This document shows, piece by piece, positions 1 to 13,566 of a stretch of 64,000 nt of DNA. Below the pieces are notes generated by a model. It saw only the letters and a list, made by a program, of their open reading frames with translations. It did no database searches and was not told where the DNA came from. The stretch covers positions 2,046,001 to 2,110,000 of the forward strand of contig NW_024881276.1 in NCBI RefSeq assembly GCF_018691265.1. Direction: 5' to 3'. Origin of the DNA: Tyto alba (Eukaryota > Chordata > Aves > Strigiformes > Tytonidae). The position numbers were made by a program, and so were the translations under genes. Position 1 is the first letter of the stretch. The number at the start of each line of letters is the position of its first letter.

Positions 1-3000
1 CTCCAGAAACTGTTGCTGAGATAAACAGCCACTACACTAACAAATGTCTTTTTAATATAGCCTGTACAGGCACTTTGCAAAAAGAAATTATCCATAGTGT
101 GCGACATAGCAGGAAAACTGAAGGATGCTCTGACGATATGGAAATACAAAGGGAAAAGGTAAGTGGATACTCTACGCAGCAGACCAATAAACAAAGTGAT
201 GAAAAAAAGAAAAAAAAGAGAGACACGCACTAAAATGCCCATAATCAGACACTGTTCTTAATGTAAAGGTAGCTCTTCTGCACCTCAGGAATCAACACAG
301 AATAATGGTTGTTCCTCTACATAAAAATAGCAGCTTTAAAGCCCAAATAATGGAATTGCATTTGAGTCATGGCACTTAGAAGTAGGCTACAATTGCAAAG
401 AAATGTTTTAAAAACAAACAAAAAAATGCTTATAAGAAGCAGAAGTCCATAGCATATTGCCACAGGAAAAAAAAAAAAAAGAAAAAAAAGTACTATTTTA
501 AGGTTATGCAACGTGAAAGTTAATCAGCATATTGGAAGAACTGAAGCTACAGGAATTATCTCCTCCAGAAGCATTAGGAAAAAGCGTGGGCTAGAGAGAA
601 AAAATATCATGACACATGGCAGAGCTAAAGGAACAGATTTCAACTTAAGACAAAAGCATATAGACATATTAAATTTTAAAGAAGCCCCTGATTTAGAAAG
701 GAATGACCGACTCCATCAACATTTGTTCTTCATTGCAAGAGGAACGGTTAGAGTCTCAGCTCTGCAGTGTTATTCCAGTTTATATATTAATTTATTTTTG
801 TCAATGAAGAAATGCTGTCACCTCACTAGGACAAGGTGCGTTCCTACTTGCAACTTGCTTGTTAATGAAGACTACATGTGATGTAGATCATGATACCATG
901 AAGACCTCATCCCTGAAGAGATATGCAGCTCAGGTAGGAGCCTGATGATTAATTCTGCATACAAGTAAATAAATTCTGTTACACATAAGGAAGCTGCTGT
1001 CAATACTTAATGATGACGATCTCAAAGTATTACATGTATGACCTAAATCTCCCCAGATTCATTCAGCATTTAACAAGTATGAAGAGCCAGAATTCTCTTT
1101 TTTCCATCCTGTCTGCTTGAGACTAAAATTTTTGTTGGCTTGACATACCAAGAAAATTAAATGATCGGTCCTACTCTAAATTGTAAATCAACTGGTACAT
1201 TTGTTAACTGCTTTTGACGTGCAGTTTTTGTGTGTTCTGCCTCACAAACATCAGATTTCCAGCTGCAGGAAAGCATGACAGGTCTAATGACATCAGTGGA
1301 GCTCTTTCAAGTTTTGTTGACAGACCTATAGGTTCAAAACTCTGATTAGCACAATACCCATACATACAAATCCTTATGACAATCTATCATTCTTTTCTGC
1401 CAAGGACAATCTGTCTTCTGTCAAAATAGACTAGTTGGAATATTCCTGACCCAATAATCCTCTTCAATACTGTCATGAAACTACGAACAGGTTCATAATG
1501 GGCGTTTGTTGCCATTTTATTTGCGGTTAAAAACAATAGTTTTCCACACGCTGATGTTCAAAGTTTTTACTCTGAAACATCACTATTCCTTACAGTTTTG
1601 GCTTATCTTATTTTTGGGCACCGACCACCATATGCCAAGTAGACATGAGCCAAAAACAATGTCTAAAATGCACAAATCCCGTTGCGCCACTGCTTCATAG
1701 AGCATTTGCTCTTGTTGGCCTGTGCTGGAAAGCACTGGGAGGCACAACATACAGCACACAGAGCAGCTCGGCAAAGAAGCCATGTGCTGCCAGGGGATGC
1801 AACAAAATTGTGTATTTATGTAATATTACGACATAGCCCTGCTGTTTTAGTTTACACAATTAAAGACACATTAGAGAAAACAAGTGCATTCCTTGTTACC
1901 CTCCATTCTGGGTTTACTCTTCCTTCTATCAGACAAATTCACTAAATTCAGGTTCATGCTCTTCACTGTAAGAGGTTTACACGGTGAACCAGCTGTCAAT
2001 AGACTCCTAAAGAGGGCTGCAGCTCACATGTCATTGAAGTGGCTGAGAAAGTAGAGTGGCTTCTGTCATTCCCAGAAAGATTAGAGACAGAACAACATTT
2101 GAAGCTGCTTTTACTTTCTTATTTTCTCAGCAGCAGAGGAAATAAATTACATAAGACCTTGGGTGGAAAAGTCACTGAGAAATTTTTACCTACCTTATTC
2201 GAGAAAGTAGTGTATTAATTAGACTTCTCACGACAAATTCATCAATAGTGTAACGTCTCCTCCTCAAACATTAAGTGCAATGTCCTGCCAGACATACCAG
2301 TTCAATATGACTAATGGCCAGCAAGCCTGGCTGAAAGAAATGCTTTCTTACTCCACCATTGCCAGAGCTTCACGTCAGGGAAGGGAGTCCTTACAGAAAC
2401 TCTGTTCAAGGATACAAGGGAGTGAATGGCAGATGGACTGTGTTTACTGTCCTTACTGACTAGCACGGAAAAGGGAGTAGCTCAGAAAGTGTGAGCAAAA
2501 CCTTCAGCCTTTCACAGCTGCTTCTGAATGATGCTAATTCACACACAGTACTGAGTCAGTAGCTTCTGCTGCACTCCTGAAAACTGTGAGTTGCTGTGAC
2601 TGCCAATCTGCTTTCTATCTCACCCTGCCCAAAAGAAATTTTATAAAAATACGTAAAAAGAAAAAAAAAGAAAAAAAAACAACAAACTCAAGTGCATTAC
2701 TTCTGACCCTAACCAGTTGTGACAGACCTGGCTCCAGCTCACTCTGCTGTTCCTGACTTAGCTCCAACCTGCTGTGCATCGAGCTCTGCATGGTCTCTGA
2801 CTTCTGCTGGTCCATTAGCACAATTATTGCAGGTTGCCCCTGCAATCCCATTAGTACCTATCAAGCAGAGAATTGCTTGCTTGGTCACTGTCTGTAAGCA
2901 TTTTGGTGACTCATTTATCAGCTTTTGCTCTATTTCAGAGAGTACATCACTTGAGCTCCTTATGAATAGCAGGTTTTTTAAAAAGCCATGTGATTTGCCA

Positions 3001-5065
3001 GACTACAAACTGTGACCCTATTTTTTTTTTTTAAATTCACTGGCTAATTTCTTCCGTCTGCATTAATCTATTTTGCCATCAACTACATTCAATTTAACAT
3101 GAACTTCAGTTCTTAAATGTATGACCACCACTATCCTAGAAATTTTTGCTGTGGCTGAGGAATGATTTCCAGTGCTTCTAACACAAGAGGACAAACCATT
3201 CTGATGCTAATTAATTCTAATAGGAGAGACGTTTAAAATGTTGGGCAGACTGAAACACAGCTCTATCACCAAGCAGAAATATGTTCTAAAACATCTGCTC
3301 CTAATGGCAAGCTATGAAAATAAAAAAAAAAAAAAAAAAAATAAAAAAAAAAAAAGAAGGAAAGATTTCTTTCTGTACCCTCTGCAGGTTGGGATTGGGG
3401 GTTTTTTTGAGGGATCGTGGCCTTCCGTGTTTTTATCTTGTTAACATGTCTTATTTTTGTTTGGAAAATCAAGCTGTAAGTACTCACTAGTGCAAGGCAT
3501 TCAGGGTAAGCAAGGAATGCCATTAACTCGGCTGCCTTGCTGCAAGGTTTGGAACTGACAGTGTCATACTCTTTTGTTAACTGCAGCCTTGGGTGGAGTT
3601 AAGATTTTTTATTGTGAGAGAGAAGCTTAGCTTACAACCACGGCATTAACCTGCTTTCATCTAATTCGCTCCATAGCTCACTACACCCTCCTCTCATTCC
3701 GTGTTTCACACTGTTTCAGTTTCACCCAGTGTCCCTCTGTAGCCTTGAAGAAGGGTTTCCATTCATCCCTCTCACTGTTCCGACTGTCTCTGCATTTTAT
3801 TGATATCTCTCCTTCCAGATGCTTCTCCTTCCACCCATGTCCCAGGCTCCTCTCTCCATACTTGGCAGCAGCTCTCCAGTGGCCTGGGCAGAGGCAATAT
3901 TTTGGGGCAAACATTCAGTATGAACTAAGCTGCCCAAGCTCACTCCGACTACTAGGAAAGACAGTAGCCTGCAAAGCCTTCCTCTCCTCTTCCTTCAGGC
4001 CCTTATGTTTTCAACAAAATAATAGTGACTGGAAGAAGCAGCAAGAGGAGGAGATAAACAAAACAAACCAATGCAAATTATCAAGTATTTTCTTAGAAAC
4101 TAGAATACTTACATTACAGTTGCTGTTTCAACTGATGTTTCATTATTTATTTAAATTGAAAGAGCAAAAAAAAAAAAAAAATGCGTGCCTTGGACTCTGG
4201 TGGCCTATACACTTACTCAAGAGTTAAGAGGTGTGTTTTACTATCTGTCAGAGCAGAGTGCAGATTGTACATATATATCTATTACACGGGTAGCTACTCA
4301 TCACATCAGCTATTTAAGCCCCGTGCATGCCCTCCTGCTCAGCTGTGACTGCCCCTGTGCAACACATGTCTTTTCAAAGTCTGCCTCTGGTTGACTCAAC
4401 CCTTCAACCGTATAATGTAAAAAAATTATTGCTGACTTTAAAAGCCTTCCCCCATTTAAACAGAGTTTACATGAGGAAACAGCTGTCCAACTCCAAAGAG
4501 GACTGAAGCTTGTATGTTACTGGCACCTTTCCACAATTGGCCTAAGAGGTCTAATGAAGACAAACCCCACGTAACCATGTTATTAACCATTAGGAAGAGA
4601 ACAGCTGCTTGCAAAATTCAATAGTTTTGTGCAACATCACAGGGACTTAATTGAAACATTTGATCTTTGGAGGTTGGTACACTGCAAAATTTTCACTGAG
4701 TACAGAGTTCAGTTTTTAGCCTGGCAGACAGAAAAGTATGAAGCAGTTAATTAGTACCCCCTAACCCTTTCAACAGAGCACTTAGAAACAAAAATTAATG
4801 GTGGTGGAATTTTGTTTATCAAAATGTCCTGTCAGAATCAAAAAGCATTTGACTGGAGACATGGGAGTGCTATGGTTTTAGTCGGCCAGTGACAGAACAG
4901 AAATTGTAGTACGTGACCAATCTGAGATATTGTGAATAATTATAAGAAATGAGAACTGAGATGATGAACAGTACGCAGCAACAAAGAAATTGAATAATTC
5001 TGAACACACAGAAATTTATCATGAGTGAGGTCTGTTTCTGTATGATTCATTAACTGGCAAAAACT
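1..5065. other. Presumed OCA2 intron 2, no gene seen
   Basis: This is AT-rich noncoding sequence. It has simple A tracts (for example 3317-3355 interrupted by single T, 4167-4181, 464-488) and no recognisable exon. I looked on the minus strand for the next OCA2 exon (remembered motif ENTPLL followed by IPVYHPE) and did not find it. The open frames are short and unconserved as far as I can judge. Confidence 0.6.
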
Positions 5066-5885
5066 AAACATAGAATCATCAGATAGATCATCGAATGGTT
5101 TGGGTTGGAAGGGACCTTAAAGATAATCTAGTCCCAACCCCCCTGCCCCGGGCAGGGCCCCCTTCCCCCAGCCCAGGGGGCTCCCAGCCCTGTCCAACCT
5201 GGCCTTGAACCCTTCCAGGGAGGGGGCAGCCACAGCTGCTCTGGGCACCCGGGGCCAGCGTCCCACCACCCTCGCAGTAAAGAATTTCCTCCTTATATCT
5301 AATCTAAATCTGCCTTCTTTCAGTTTTAAGCCATTACTCCTCATCCTATCACTACACCCCCTGATCCAGAGTCCCTCCCCACCTCTCCTGCCCCCCCTTT
5401 AAGCCCTGGGAGGCCGCTCGAAGGTCTCCCCGGCCCCTTCTCTTCTTCAGGCTGAACCCCCCCAACTCTCTCAGCCCGGCCTCCCAGGGGAGCTGCCCCA
5501 GCCCACTGATCATCTTCATGGCCTCCTCTGGCCCCACTTGATCCACCCCCAGGTAGAGCTCCATGTACCCCAGCTGGTCACTGACATAGAGGGTGACCCC
5601 CCCCTCCTCGTCTCCCCTGCCTGTCCTTCCTAAAGAGCCTGTCTCCTTCCATGCCAACACTCCAGTCATGGGAGTCATCCCACCACACCTCCATGATGCC
5701 AAAAAGACTGTAGGCCTGCAGGCATGCGCACATCTCTAGCTCCTCTTCTTTATGCCCCATGCTACGTGCGTTTGCATAGAGGCATTTAAATTGGGCCCCC
5801 AATGAAGATGGCTTACGGGCCGGAATGGAATTCCTTTGCACTGCTCTTCAGGTGCTCTCCTGCTGACCCGTGATCCCTCTCCAGG
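5066..5885 (-). mobile_element. CR1 LINE, internally deleted, with ORF2 endonuclease remnant
   Basis: The plus strand reads inward from the CR1 3' end: a degenerate tail (AGAATCATC), then GGTTTGGGTTGGAAGGGACC and the usual GC-rich CR1 3' region. From about 5545 rightward the minus strand instead encodes CR1 ORF2 endonuclease sequence, including LYANARSMGHKEEELE, the WWDDSHDWSV stretch and LFRKDRQGRRGGG. In a full CR1, more than 2 kb including the reverse transcriptase separates these parts, so this copy is internally deleted with the junction near 5537-5547. The right end at about 5885 is approximate. The copy is a non-autonomous relic. Confidence 0.9.
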
Positions 5886-8800
5886 CTAAGTTAAAATCAG
5901 TCTTTTGCTGAACAAACCTCTTTTACTCACATGAAGCCAAACACTCCCCTTCAGTTACACCATACAACCACATTTCCATCATCCGTTACCATTCCAAGAT
6001 GCTTTATTCCAGGAAATGGGGAACAGCGTGTTAGAAGAGGGCAGCAGAACTTTCCAATGACTTACTTATTTGCCTGTTGTGCACAATATTGCCTTTCTGT
6101 TATATTTCCTACCATTCAAGCTAAAGGTTTGCTAGAGCTGCTTATTTCTTCTTTTGAGTTTTTCAGGTTTTGAATGGTATTTTGTGTAAGGGCAACAGCA
6201 GGCAGGTGTAATCTGAGCTGAGAGCCTCGGCAGTACCATGACCCTACACAGTTTGCTGATGACAAGCTGTGTTGCGGCCACATGCCTCCATGTTAGCAAC
6301 AAATGCTTGGGAGAGTATATTCAAAACCAAACGAACAGAATTAAATCAATTAGTAAAGTCGTGACTTTAAAATTTCGGTAGTATTATTAGTTCACTGCAG
6401 TGTCATAGCGTTTAAACTTCCTCACGGGAAATCAAACCTGAGAGACATCAACTACAAATAAGAAAGGGAAAGAAAGCCAAAAGTATCACCATTCAGGCAG
6501 CAAGCAAGATCACCAGAAGGCACATGAGGATGATGAATGTGACAGTTTGCTGTGAAGTCATCTATCTGTCCTGAACTCTTCTCTAAACTTTCTGTGATTG
6601 ACATGAAAAATCAGAATGGTTCCTACACAAACATGCAATTATGATGTGAAAATGACCACTTTCCCTGTTTGACTGTTGAACAGAAGATGATCCCATTTTA
6701 TTCTAATAGCCAAAGATCAAAATTAGTCTTAGGACACACAAAAAAATGTGTTTTGAATGTTTTTGAGGGCTTTTTTTCTTCAGTCTTTTTTCGCCTGTCT
6801 AAAGAAGCTTTTAAATTGTCACATAAATTTTACTTATTTAGACAGTAACCATGTCTTCCTGACATCTAATACTAAGACGCATAAATGTCCTTTAAAAGTA
6901 GCAATATATCAACATAATTAAAAATAAAAATTGATATATATAATCCCTCACTGCTAAAGGCATAACTTCACCTTCATATTGACTTTTCACTATACAATAG
7001 CTTATCCTCTCCCAGCTTCTTCAACTAACGGGAAATAGAATTGCAATCTTTCTGTTGTTTTGCTGCAAACCAAAAATTCAATAGATGTTTTTAACTCACT
7101 GACCTTCTCATTGCAAACCAATCTCCCTACTGATCCTGGGACCATAGATTCAGGGCAAAGGAAGAGTTGGATTTAGTTGATTGTTTTTACTTTTTCTTAC
7201 ATAAGTGAACATTACGTAAGTGAAAGTGTGGGACAGGAGAAATGCTGAGAGAAATAGCTTTGGTTGATGAAACACAAACTGAAGCAGACTCCAAAAAAAA
7301 GAGATTATTTTTTGCTATCCCAGAGATGAATCTTCTTAATGAGGCACAAAGATTAAAGAAAAAAATGTTCAGGGACTATCATCGTAAATGACCAGCAAAT
7401 TCCAGGTCCAAATTCATCCAAATATAACCAGTGGAGTAATGCTAGTGCTTGGTTTCATCCCTTTGCTTTCACAGTCTAATTTCTCATGAAAAGTTCATGA
7501 TATAACAAATGCACAGCTGCCAACCTTTTTTTTTTTTCATAAGAAGATGTTATTAATTGACCACCTAAAGGAGGTACAACCAGTAATTGCACCAGAGAAA
7601 GAGACCAAAAGGCAGTATGAAATGAATGCCACAGGGTCCAGCTACTCTATTAATCCCCTCTTCCACCATCTTCCACCACTTTTATATTCCAATGAATGCC
7701 CTTCTTTTTTCAGTAACATAGTTTTAAACAGCCACACAAAGTAATTGGTTACATGGGATTAAGAATTACTATTCATCTCATTTCTATAGATGGCCTTCAA
7801 GGCTCAGTGACTCCTAAATCAAAAACAGCTGACTTCACCCCCTTCCTGTGGATCACAAAGGAGGATTTCAGATTTGGTTTGTATAAAGCCATGCCGTTAG
7901 GTTTTTCCCATGGAAGTAGCACTGATGATGATGAGACCAAGGCAACCAAGGGCCCTTTTCTGTGGCCACATCCCGTACCTGCAGAGACACGATGGAAGAA
8001 AGTAGCTTACACTTTTGGAGACGTCGGGGCTGACCTGAAGAGCAACGTGAAATCTGCCTGCAAGGTAAGGGACTCAGGAAGGTGGCTTGGACCATTGTCT
8101 ACCGACTGCAAAAGCCACTTTCATGTAACTGTAATGAAGAAGAACCTGGTCAATCCATTGTTTAAAGGCTGAGGAGAATGAGAGAAGTGCAAAATCGAAA
8201 TCCAGCCTTCACTGCCATTTTGCAGTATTTCTGACAGACCAAACTGCACCACAGTTCAGTGTAATGCTGTAACAGGCTTATTTCAGGAGGAAGGATGCTC
8301 TGGAAAGGTGGAGTCATTGGAGTGACCACTGGGGATGGTCCCGACCTCCCTGCACGGAGCCCAGGGAGCCTAAGGCGATGTGGTAAAAGCTGGAGTCAGA
8401 AGGTCCTGTTCTTAAATACACAAAGTAAATGAGAGGACATTCTGACAGGCAGGTGAGACAATACACACACTGACCACAAAATACCTGCAGGATTGTGCTG
8501 CAGTCAAACGGAAATGCTCAGTCTAGAATAGGGTGGACATCTATGTCGCTGGGAAAAGGACCCAGCTTAACTCAAGAACACTTTCTTCAAGGTAATTTTA
8601 GTGACTGAGATAAATCCCCTGTTCTGTTAAATAGATTCTTTGGAAAGTCTTGTCGCAGTGTACATTTGAACAATTTAGAGTACCTGGGAATCTCATCCCT
8701 GAAAGATAATTTGGCAATTTAAGTTAAGTAGATGCATTAAAACAAACCATACAGACATGCCAATTTACTGAACTTCTTTAGGGAAAAAAAAAAAAAAATA

Positions 8801-11394
8801 TTTGGTCTCCTCTTTTTTTTAATCATTAGTAGTTTTCTTTGCAAGCTTGCAAGCAAAAGAACAATTTACATTAAAAACTAATTCTCATTCTAATGAAACT
8901 AATCAAACAACTTGTGAGTCTGCAAAGGTTTATCCATGTTTTTATCTGCATTTTGTTGAGTAGTCCCGATGATTTAGGGTTAATTACTCATACAGAGGGA
9001 TCAAACAGATCACATCAGTATTTTAACTGCATCTAATGTATGATGGCTAAAATACATGCTAAGAAGAGCCAGATAAGATTCACCTCCATGAAAAAAAAAA
9101 AAAAAAATCAGTATTGGAGGAGAAAGAGAGGTTAAGATCAACAAGGAGAAATTTCAGGAGATCCTTTCTTGAGCCCTAATATATTGCTATAGCAGATTAG
9201 ATAAACATGTGTCTGTAAGGTAGCATGGGCTTAGCTCTTTAATTGTACATCTATTCCTAAATCACACACGGCGACTACAGTTTACTCAATAGGAAAACAG
9301 TGTTATCAAAAGAGCTGCAGCTACAGCCTGCACTTGCAGGATGGTAGGCTCCCCCGTGATTTAGTATTTTTCATCTCTGGCACCTGTGACCATGATTTTC
9401 AAACTGTGGTTCACAGTAAGTTGCGTGCCACCAGTACACAAATTTGTATCACCCACTGACAGAAGGGTGAGAGCTGGTCCATAAGAACATGAACTTGGTT
9501 TTTGTTCCTCTAGCAGGATAGTTAACAGGACAGTAAATAGCACTGGCAAACACACCTGTAGCAAGACATATATGTGAATTCACAAAACTGTCTACAGATG
9601 TACCCGGTCCTACTCTTCCCCTGCCTTCCTCCCACCCTCACATATACATTGTACTTACAGTGCTTTCAAAACAAGGCATTAACTCACCCCCGCCACACGC
9701 TGAAGAACTTTTACAAGATTTGATTCTGTCAGTAAAACTCTTGGTCAACACAACAAACCCTCAAATACTCCAAAAACCGTTTATAAAGGATTTATATAGC
9801 TTTTGTGGTCAAACTGTCAATTTGATTATTTTGTTAATATTTGGAAAGCATAGCTATAATGATTTCCAATTCTCAATCCGACAGAAATACTTTCAGATGC
9901 ACATCAAGCCTTGACCTTGGTTTGCTGTGTAGACTTAGAGGACACACTTAAATTGTAGGTAAGTAAGGGGCACAGCAAAACTCATCCAGCTAGCCTGGCT
10001 CTCCCTTGCCCAGATCAGGGGCAAAATGCTCCAAACCTCCTTTCCTCCCAACATAATCGGATTTCCTTCCAACTGAGATGCAGAGATACGGGACAAACCT
10101 CAGTCCTTCTCAGCAATGCAGGGACGTGACCACCATGCTGGTGCCTGTGGGGAGCCCCCAGGACTTCACCTCCCACTTGGCACGAACAGCTATGGACAAC
10201 CACACAAAGAGGAGGGAGGGACAGAGAGAGAAAAATAAAAAGAAAATCCTGTTCTTCGGATGGAAAGTCTAGCTGACTACAGTTAAGATCCAGGATTCTG
10301 ATTTGCATTACACTTCTGATCCATTTCAATTACATATTTAAATAAATTGTACTTCCATGTTTACTTAATATTAATTAGTTTTTTAAAATCTGATTTAAAC
10401 ATTAAACTGCTTTGAAATCTACCCTGGTTTTTGTTTGTTTGTTTGTTTGTTTTTTTTCCTGATTCGTAGCAGTGCAACAAGAGTCTCCAGCATCAGATTC
10501 TGGAAATTGTTCTGGCACTCTACTTCACCTCTGCAGCGTAAGCTATCTTGTTCGATGCAGACACCCCCACACAGCATTTCAAGGCCTGTGCTCTGCAGGA
10601 GCTCGGATTAGGTACATCATTGCTCTCGCTTTAGGCTCTGTCAAGTCACCTCTACAATTTCTCAAACTACCCAAAAAGGTTGACAGTCCATCCTGGCTGC
10701 CTTCCATGCACTGTGGTTGCTGCTGGTGAAAAGCTTGCTCCAAGCCTGTTACCAAAGGGGATTAACAAAATGAATGTGTGAACAAGAAACTTCACAAAGA
10801 CACCTGCGATATTTTGGGGTCTATAAAATATTTCTAAACACTTCTTAATAGAATTGCTGATGTTGCACCTGTCACAACAGGAAAGACTAGCACCCCTGCC
10901 CCAAACCTGCACCGTTCCTGGTGCAGGAGGGGGTACACAAGGAACACACACTCCTTGTACATTTTCTATGCAGTGTGTCAGCTGTCACCGTTGTGTTATT
11001 AGTGCCATTTTACTGTTTGCAGTCTTAGCTATAGTGATTCGGTTTAGAGCCCTATAATGCATTTTGCTGAAAGAGGTGAGAGGTGGGACATGAAAACTGC
11101 TTCGTCCCTGTGTGTTTTGTGACACCATGTAGGGAAGAAAAGCAATGTGTCTGGTCTCGAAAACACAGCAAAACTGGCCCGTGGCTGCTATTAAAGCTGA
11201 GATCAGTTCAGAAATCTGGTGATCCACGACCCCCCATGGCAATTAAGACTGCTCTGATGTCCCACTACGCTTCTTGTTTTCTATGTGGGTGGGAGAAACA
11301 ACACGCACTTAATGAGCAGACGTATCTGATCTGCAAGGAAATAAAAATTAATTTGGATTAGGAGGAAAAATATTCTGTTTGTCCTTACTCTTAC
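5886..11394. other. Presumed OCA2 intron 2, no gene seen
   Basis: This is AT-rich sequence between the CR1 copy and the OCA2 exon. It contains A/T tracts (7523-7538, 8785-8799, 9092-9107) and a TTTG microsatellite near 10428-10458. A 139-codon open frame at 7753-8172 (plus) shows no family similarity that I recognise. No exon or further transposon could be supported. Confidence 0.6.
10428..10458. repeat. (TTTG)n microsatellite followed by T run
   Basis: About five tandem GTTT units end in a run of eight T. It is a simple repeat. Confidence 0.85.
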
Positions 11395-11681
11395 CTGCCC
11401 TGCATGGGAACAGGAGTGAAATTCCCCAGAGCAATGCAGCCATCCTCCCTTATTGCTGGTTTTTCACACATGGTCTGTGGCTCCCCAAGACTTGCTACCA
11501 TGCCATGATACTCTTTTAATAGCCGCAGCTCATTGCAACTTCTGGTCACCGGTTTGGCTGCCACCTTTGCAGATAAACTGGCTTGATGTAAAGATGTCTG
11601 ATTCAGCTCCATTTCTTGTTGTCTAGAAATCGTATTGTCATCTTTGTTATCCAGGTACATCTGTCCCTGGGGGGTGTTCTC
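11395..11681 (-). CDS. OCA2: OCA2 first coding exon (exon 2 by human numbering)
   Basis: OCA2 (P protein) is a twelve-pass melanosomal membrane transporter that sets melanosome pH and chloride conductance and so controls melanin synthesis. This exon has a clean acceptor (CACTTTCTTTAG before GAGAAC), 21 bases of 5' UTR, an ATG at 11658-11660, 88 codons plus two bases, and a strong donor (GGCAG|GTAAGAG). The peptide starts MYLDNKDD and contains EMELNQTSLHQASLSAKVAAK. This aligns with the human P protein start (MHLEGRD and [20 protein letters not shown]). Both species end the exon with a Gly followed by a split AG- codon, so the phase is identical. The exon covers only the cytoplasmic N-terminal tail. 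The transmembrane exons must lie beyond the left edge. The identity rests on weak N-terminal similarity plus phase plus position next to HERC2, which together are convincing. Confidence 0.88.
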
Positions 11682-11862
11682 CTAAAGAAAGTGAAAACAA
11701 ATATATTAGGACTAAATTGAATTGACTCAATGTTTACTTCAGTACAAGCGTGTTAAAAATGCCAAGCAGAAGATTTCTTTGTGCACCTTTGGATATTTCT
11801 CTTGTTGGTTTATTTCCACCAGGAATAATTCCAACATTTTAAACATCTTTGCAGCTTCAAAA

Positions 11863-11908
11863 TTAGTCATTATAAGAAGCACTTAAACTAGCCATTATAA
11901 GAAGCACT
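11863..11908. repeat. Short tandem duplication of 20 bp, period 26
   Basis: TAGTCATTATAAGAAGCACT and TAGCCATTATAAGAAGCACT lie 26 bases apart, differing at one base. They sit about 180 bp upstream of the OCA2 coding exon, within the presumed intron 1. Confidence 0.9.
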
Positions 11909-12833
11909 GCGTAAAGAGATGGGTCTTCTACTTTTTCTATGCCTACCATGATTTTCTCCTACATATCTCCCAGCAGCTTGTACTGGCCTCTCCTAAAGGA
12001 ATCAGTTAAAACCATCTCCACAACAGAGGCGCGGGGGCCAGTGGTGCAGACCATCTTCCCAGCTTATAACAGAATTGCTTCACCACCACCACACAGCTCT
12101 TCTCCAGCGGCCGGGGTGGCAGCAGCCCCGCAGAAGCCACCGCTCTCCTCCCAGCCCTCGGGCTCCCTCGGGAAGCCCTGCCAGGCTGAAGCTCTGCCGC
12201 AGCTGATGGCCCCTCCTTAAGCAGAGCAGGTACTCGAGTTTTATGAAGACAACGTGCCATTTCAGCAGTTGCCAGAGGCATTTAAGAAATGTGAATCCAA
12301 CCTTGATGAAAATTAGGTTCTATTATATGATTATTAACGGTGATTATAATAAAACTTAGTGCATAATAGTCAAAAAGCTTTTACGCTCTCATCATTAAAA
12401 TTCAGCATGAAAAGTTAGAAAAAACACTTCAAAATCCCACAAAGTGCACAAATCAGACACAAAGACTGAGTTAAAGATCAGCCTGTCTTAAACGCATGCT
12501 GTGGAGTCTAATCACAAGAATATTTCAGCGTAAAGTGCCAAAGCCACCGCAGAGGACAGCAAGAGCTCAGGAAACTGGCCCGCCAGCCTCCGACGTCCCT
12601 GCGGTGGGGGAGAGCAGCCTTGTCGGAGCACATACCTGCTCCTCCCTGCGGAGATCTCAGCACAGAACACGCAGGTAGAACTGCAGGGCTGTGGGGCGAA
12701 AATAGCACAGTAATAGGGAATAGGTCCCAGCAGGAGAAATCACCAGAAAAAGAAATAACAAAAAGCTAATGATGATTCTGTGCAGCTTTAAGCTCTCATG
12801 GTCTTGCAGGCTAGAAGGGAATGGAGGCTCCTG

Positions 12834-12859
12834 AAAAAAAAAAAAAAAAAAAAAAAAAA
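12834..12859. repeat. A26 homopolymer
   Basis: About twenty-six A after GGAGGCTCCTG. It has no associated retrocopy that I can see. Confidence 0.85.
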
Positions 12860-13079
12860 GACTGAACGTACAAGTCACCACAAATGCAGATGTTGGCTCC
12901 AAGCAAAGGCAGGCTTGCTAGCCAAATCCAAATCAGAATTTCCCCAGGTGGCATTTCCTTTCCCAGTCCTGCATTTCTTTTTCTTTCTATTCCAAATGTC
13001 TTTAGCTGTCATCTCCTAATCTTCTTCACCTGTCCTTACAAGTAGATTGACGAACTTGACTCTTCCCATCATTACACAG

Positions 13080-13566
13080 TAGCTGGAGTACTGTGTCCAG
13101 TCCCAGTCCCCACAGCTCAAACTGGAGGGAGTTCGAAGGAGGGCCACAAATATGATCAAAGGGATGGAGAATCTACCCTATGAGAAAAGACTGAAGGAGT
13201 TAGGTGTTTTCTCCCTGGGGAAGGGAAGGGTCAGGGGGGACCTCATTGCAGTATTCCTGTACTTAAAGGGCAGATACAAAGAGGACAGGCTCTCTCTTCA
13301 CAAGGAGCCACATGGAGAAGAAAAGGTACAATGGGTACAAGTTGCTCCAGGTTAGATTTCATCTTGCTATAAGAAAGAAAATTTTTTTATCGCTGGAACA
13401 ACATCCCCAGGGACGTGGTATAGTCCCCATCGCTGGAAGTTTTCAAGACATGACTGGGCAGTGTGCCAGATAGGTAATCTCATTCAGGCTCCCTTTCCCA
13501 TGAGAGGTCAGACCAGATGGTCTTTCAAGGTCCCTTCCAACCTGAGCTGCTTTATGAGTCTGTGAT
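13080..13566 (+). mobile_element. CR1 LINE 3' fragment
   Basis: This is a 5'-truncated CR1 on the plus strand. It starts with sequence like CTGGAGTACTGTGTCCAG and passes through the GGAGGGCCACAAA and TATGAGAAAAGACTGAAGG stretches. It ends with CAGACCAGATGGTCTTTC, CCCTTCCAACC and the degenerate tail TTATGAGTCTGTGATT. These are hallmarks of the end of CR1 ORF2 and its 3' UTR. Indels and point changes make it an old copy. Confidence 0.92.

Larger units (their letters stand above)
11682..13079. other. Presumed OCA2 intron 1, with a GC-rich patch and A tract
   Basis: The patch around 12030-12230 is GC-rich with a few CpGs, and a 26-base A run lies at about 12834-12859. The patch sits only 350-550 bp upstream of the OCA2 coding exon in transcription order, so it could be an alternative promoter. 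I see no clear TATA or initiator and no well-placed donor. Nothing else is recognised. Confidence 0.5.

Noticed and set aside
2615..2851. 78-codon minus frame considered as a possible OCA2 exon
   Set aside because: No similarity to the remembered OCA2 exon 3 motifs and it runs through an A/T tract; splice sites not convincing.
7753..8172. 139-codon plus-strand open frame
   Set aside because: No recognisable family and no splice or promoter context; inside presumed OCA2 intron 2 on the opposite strand.
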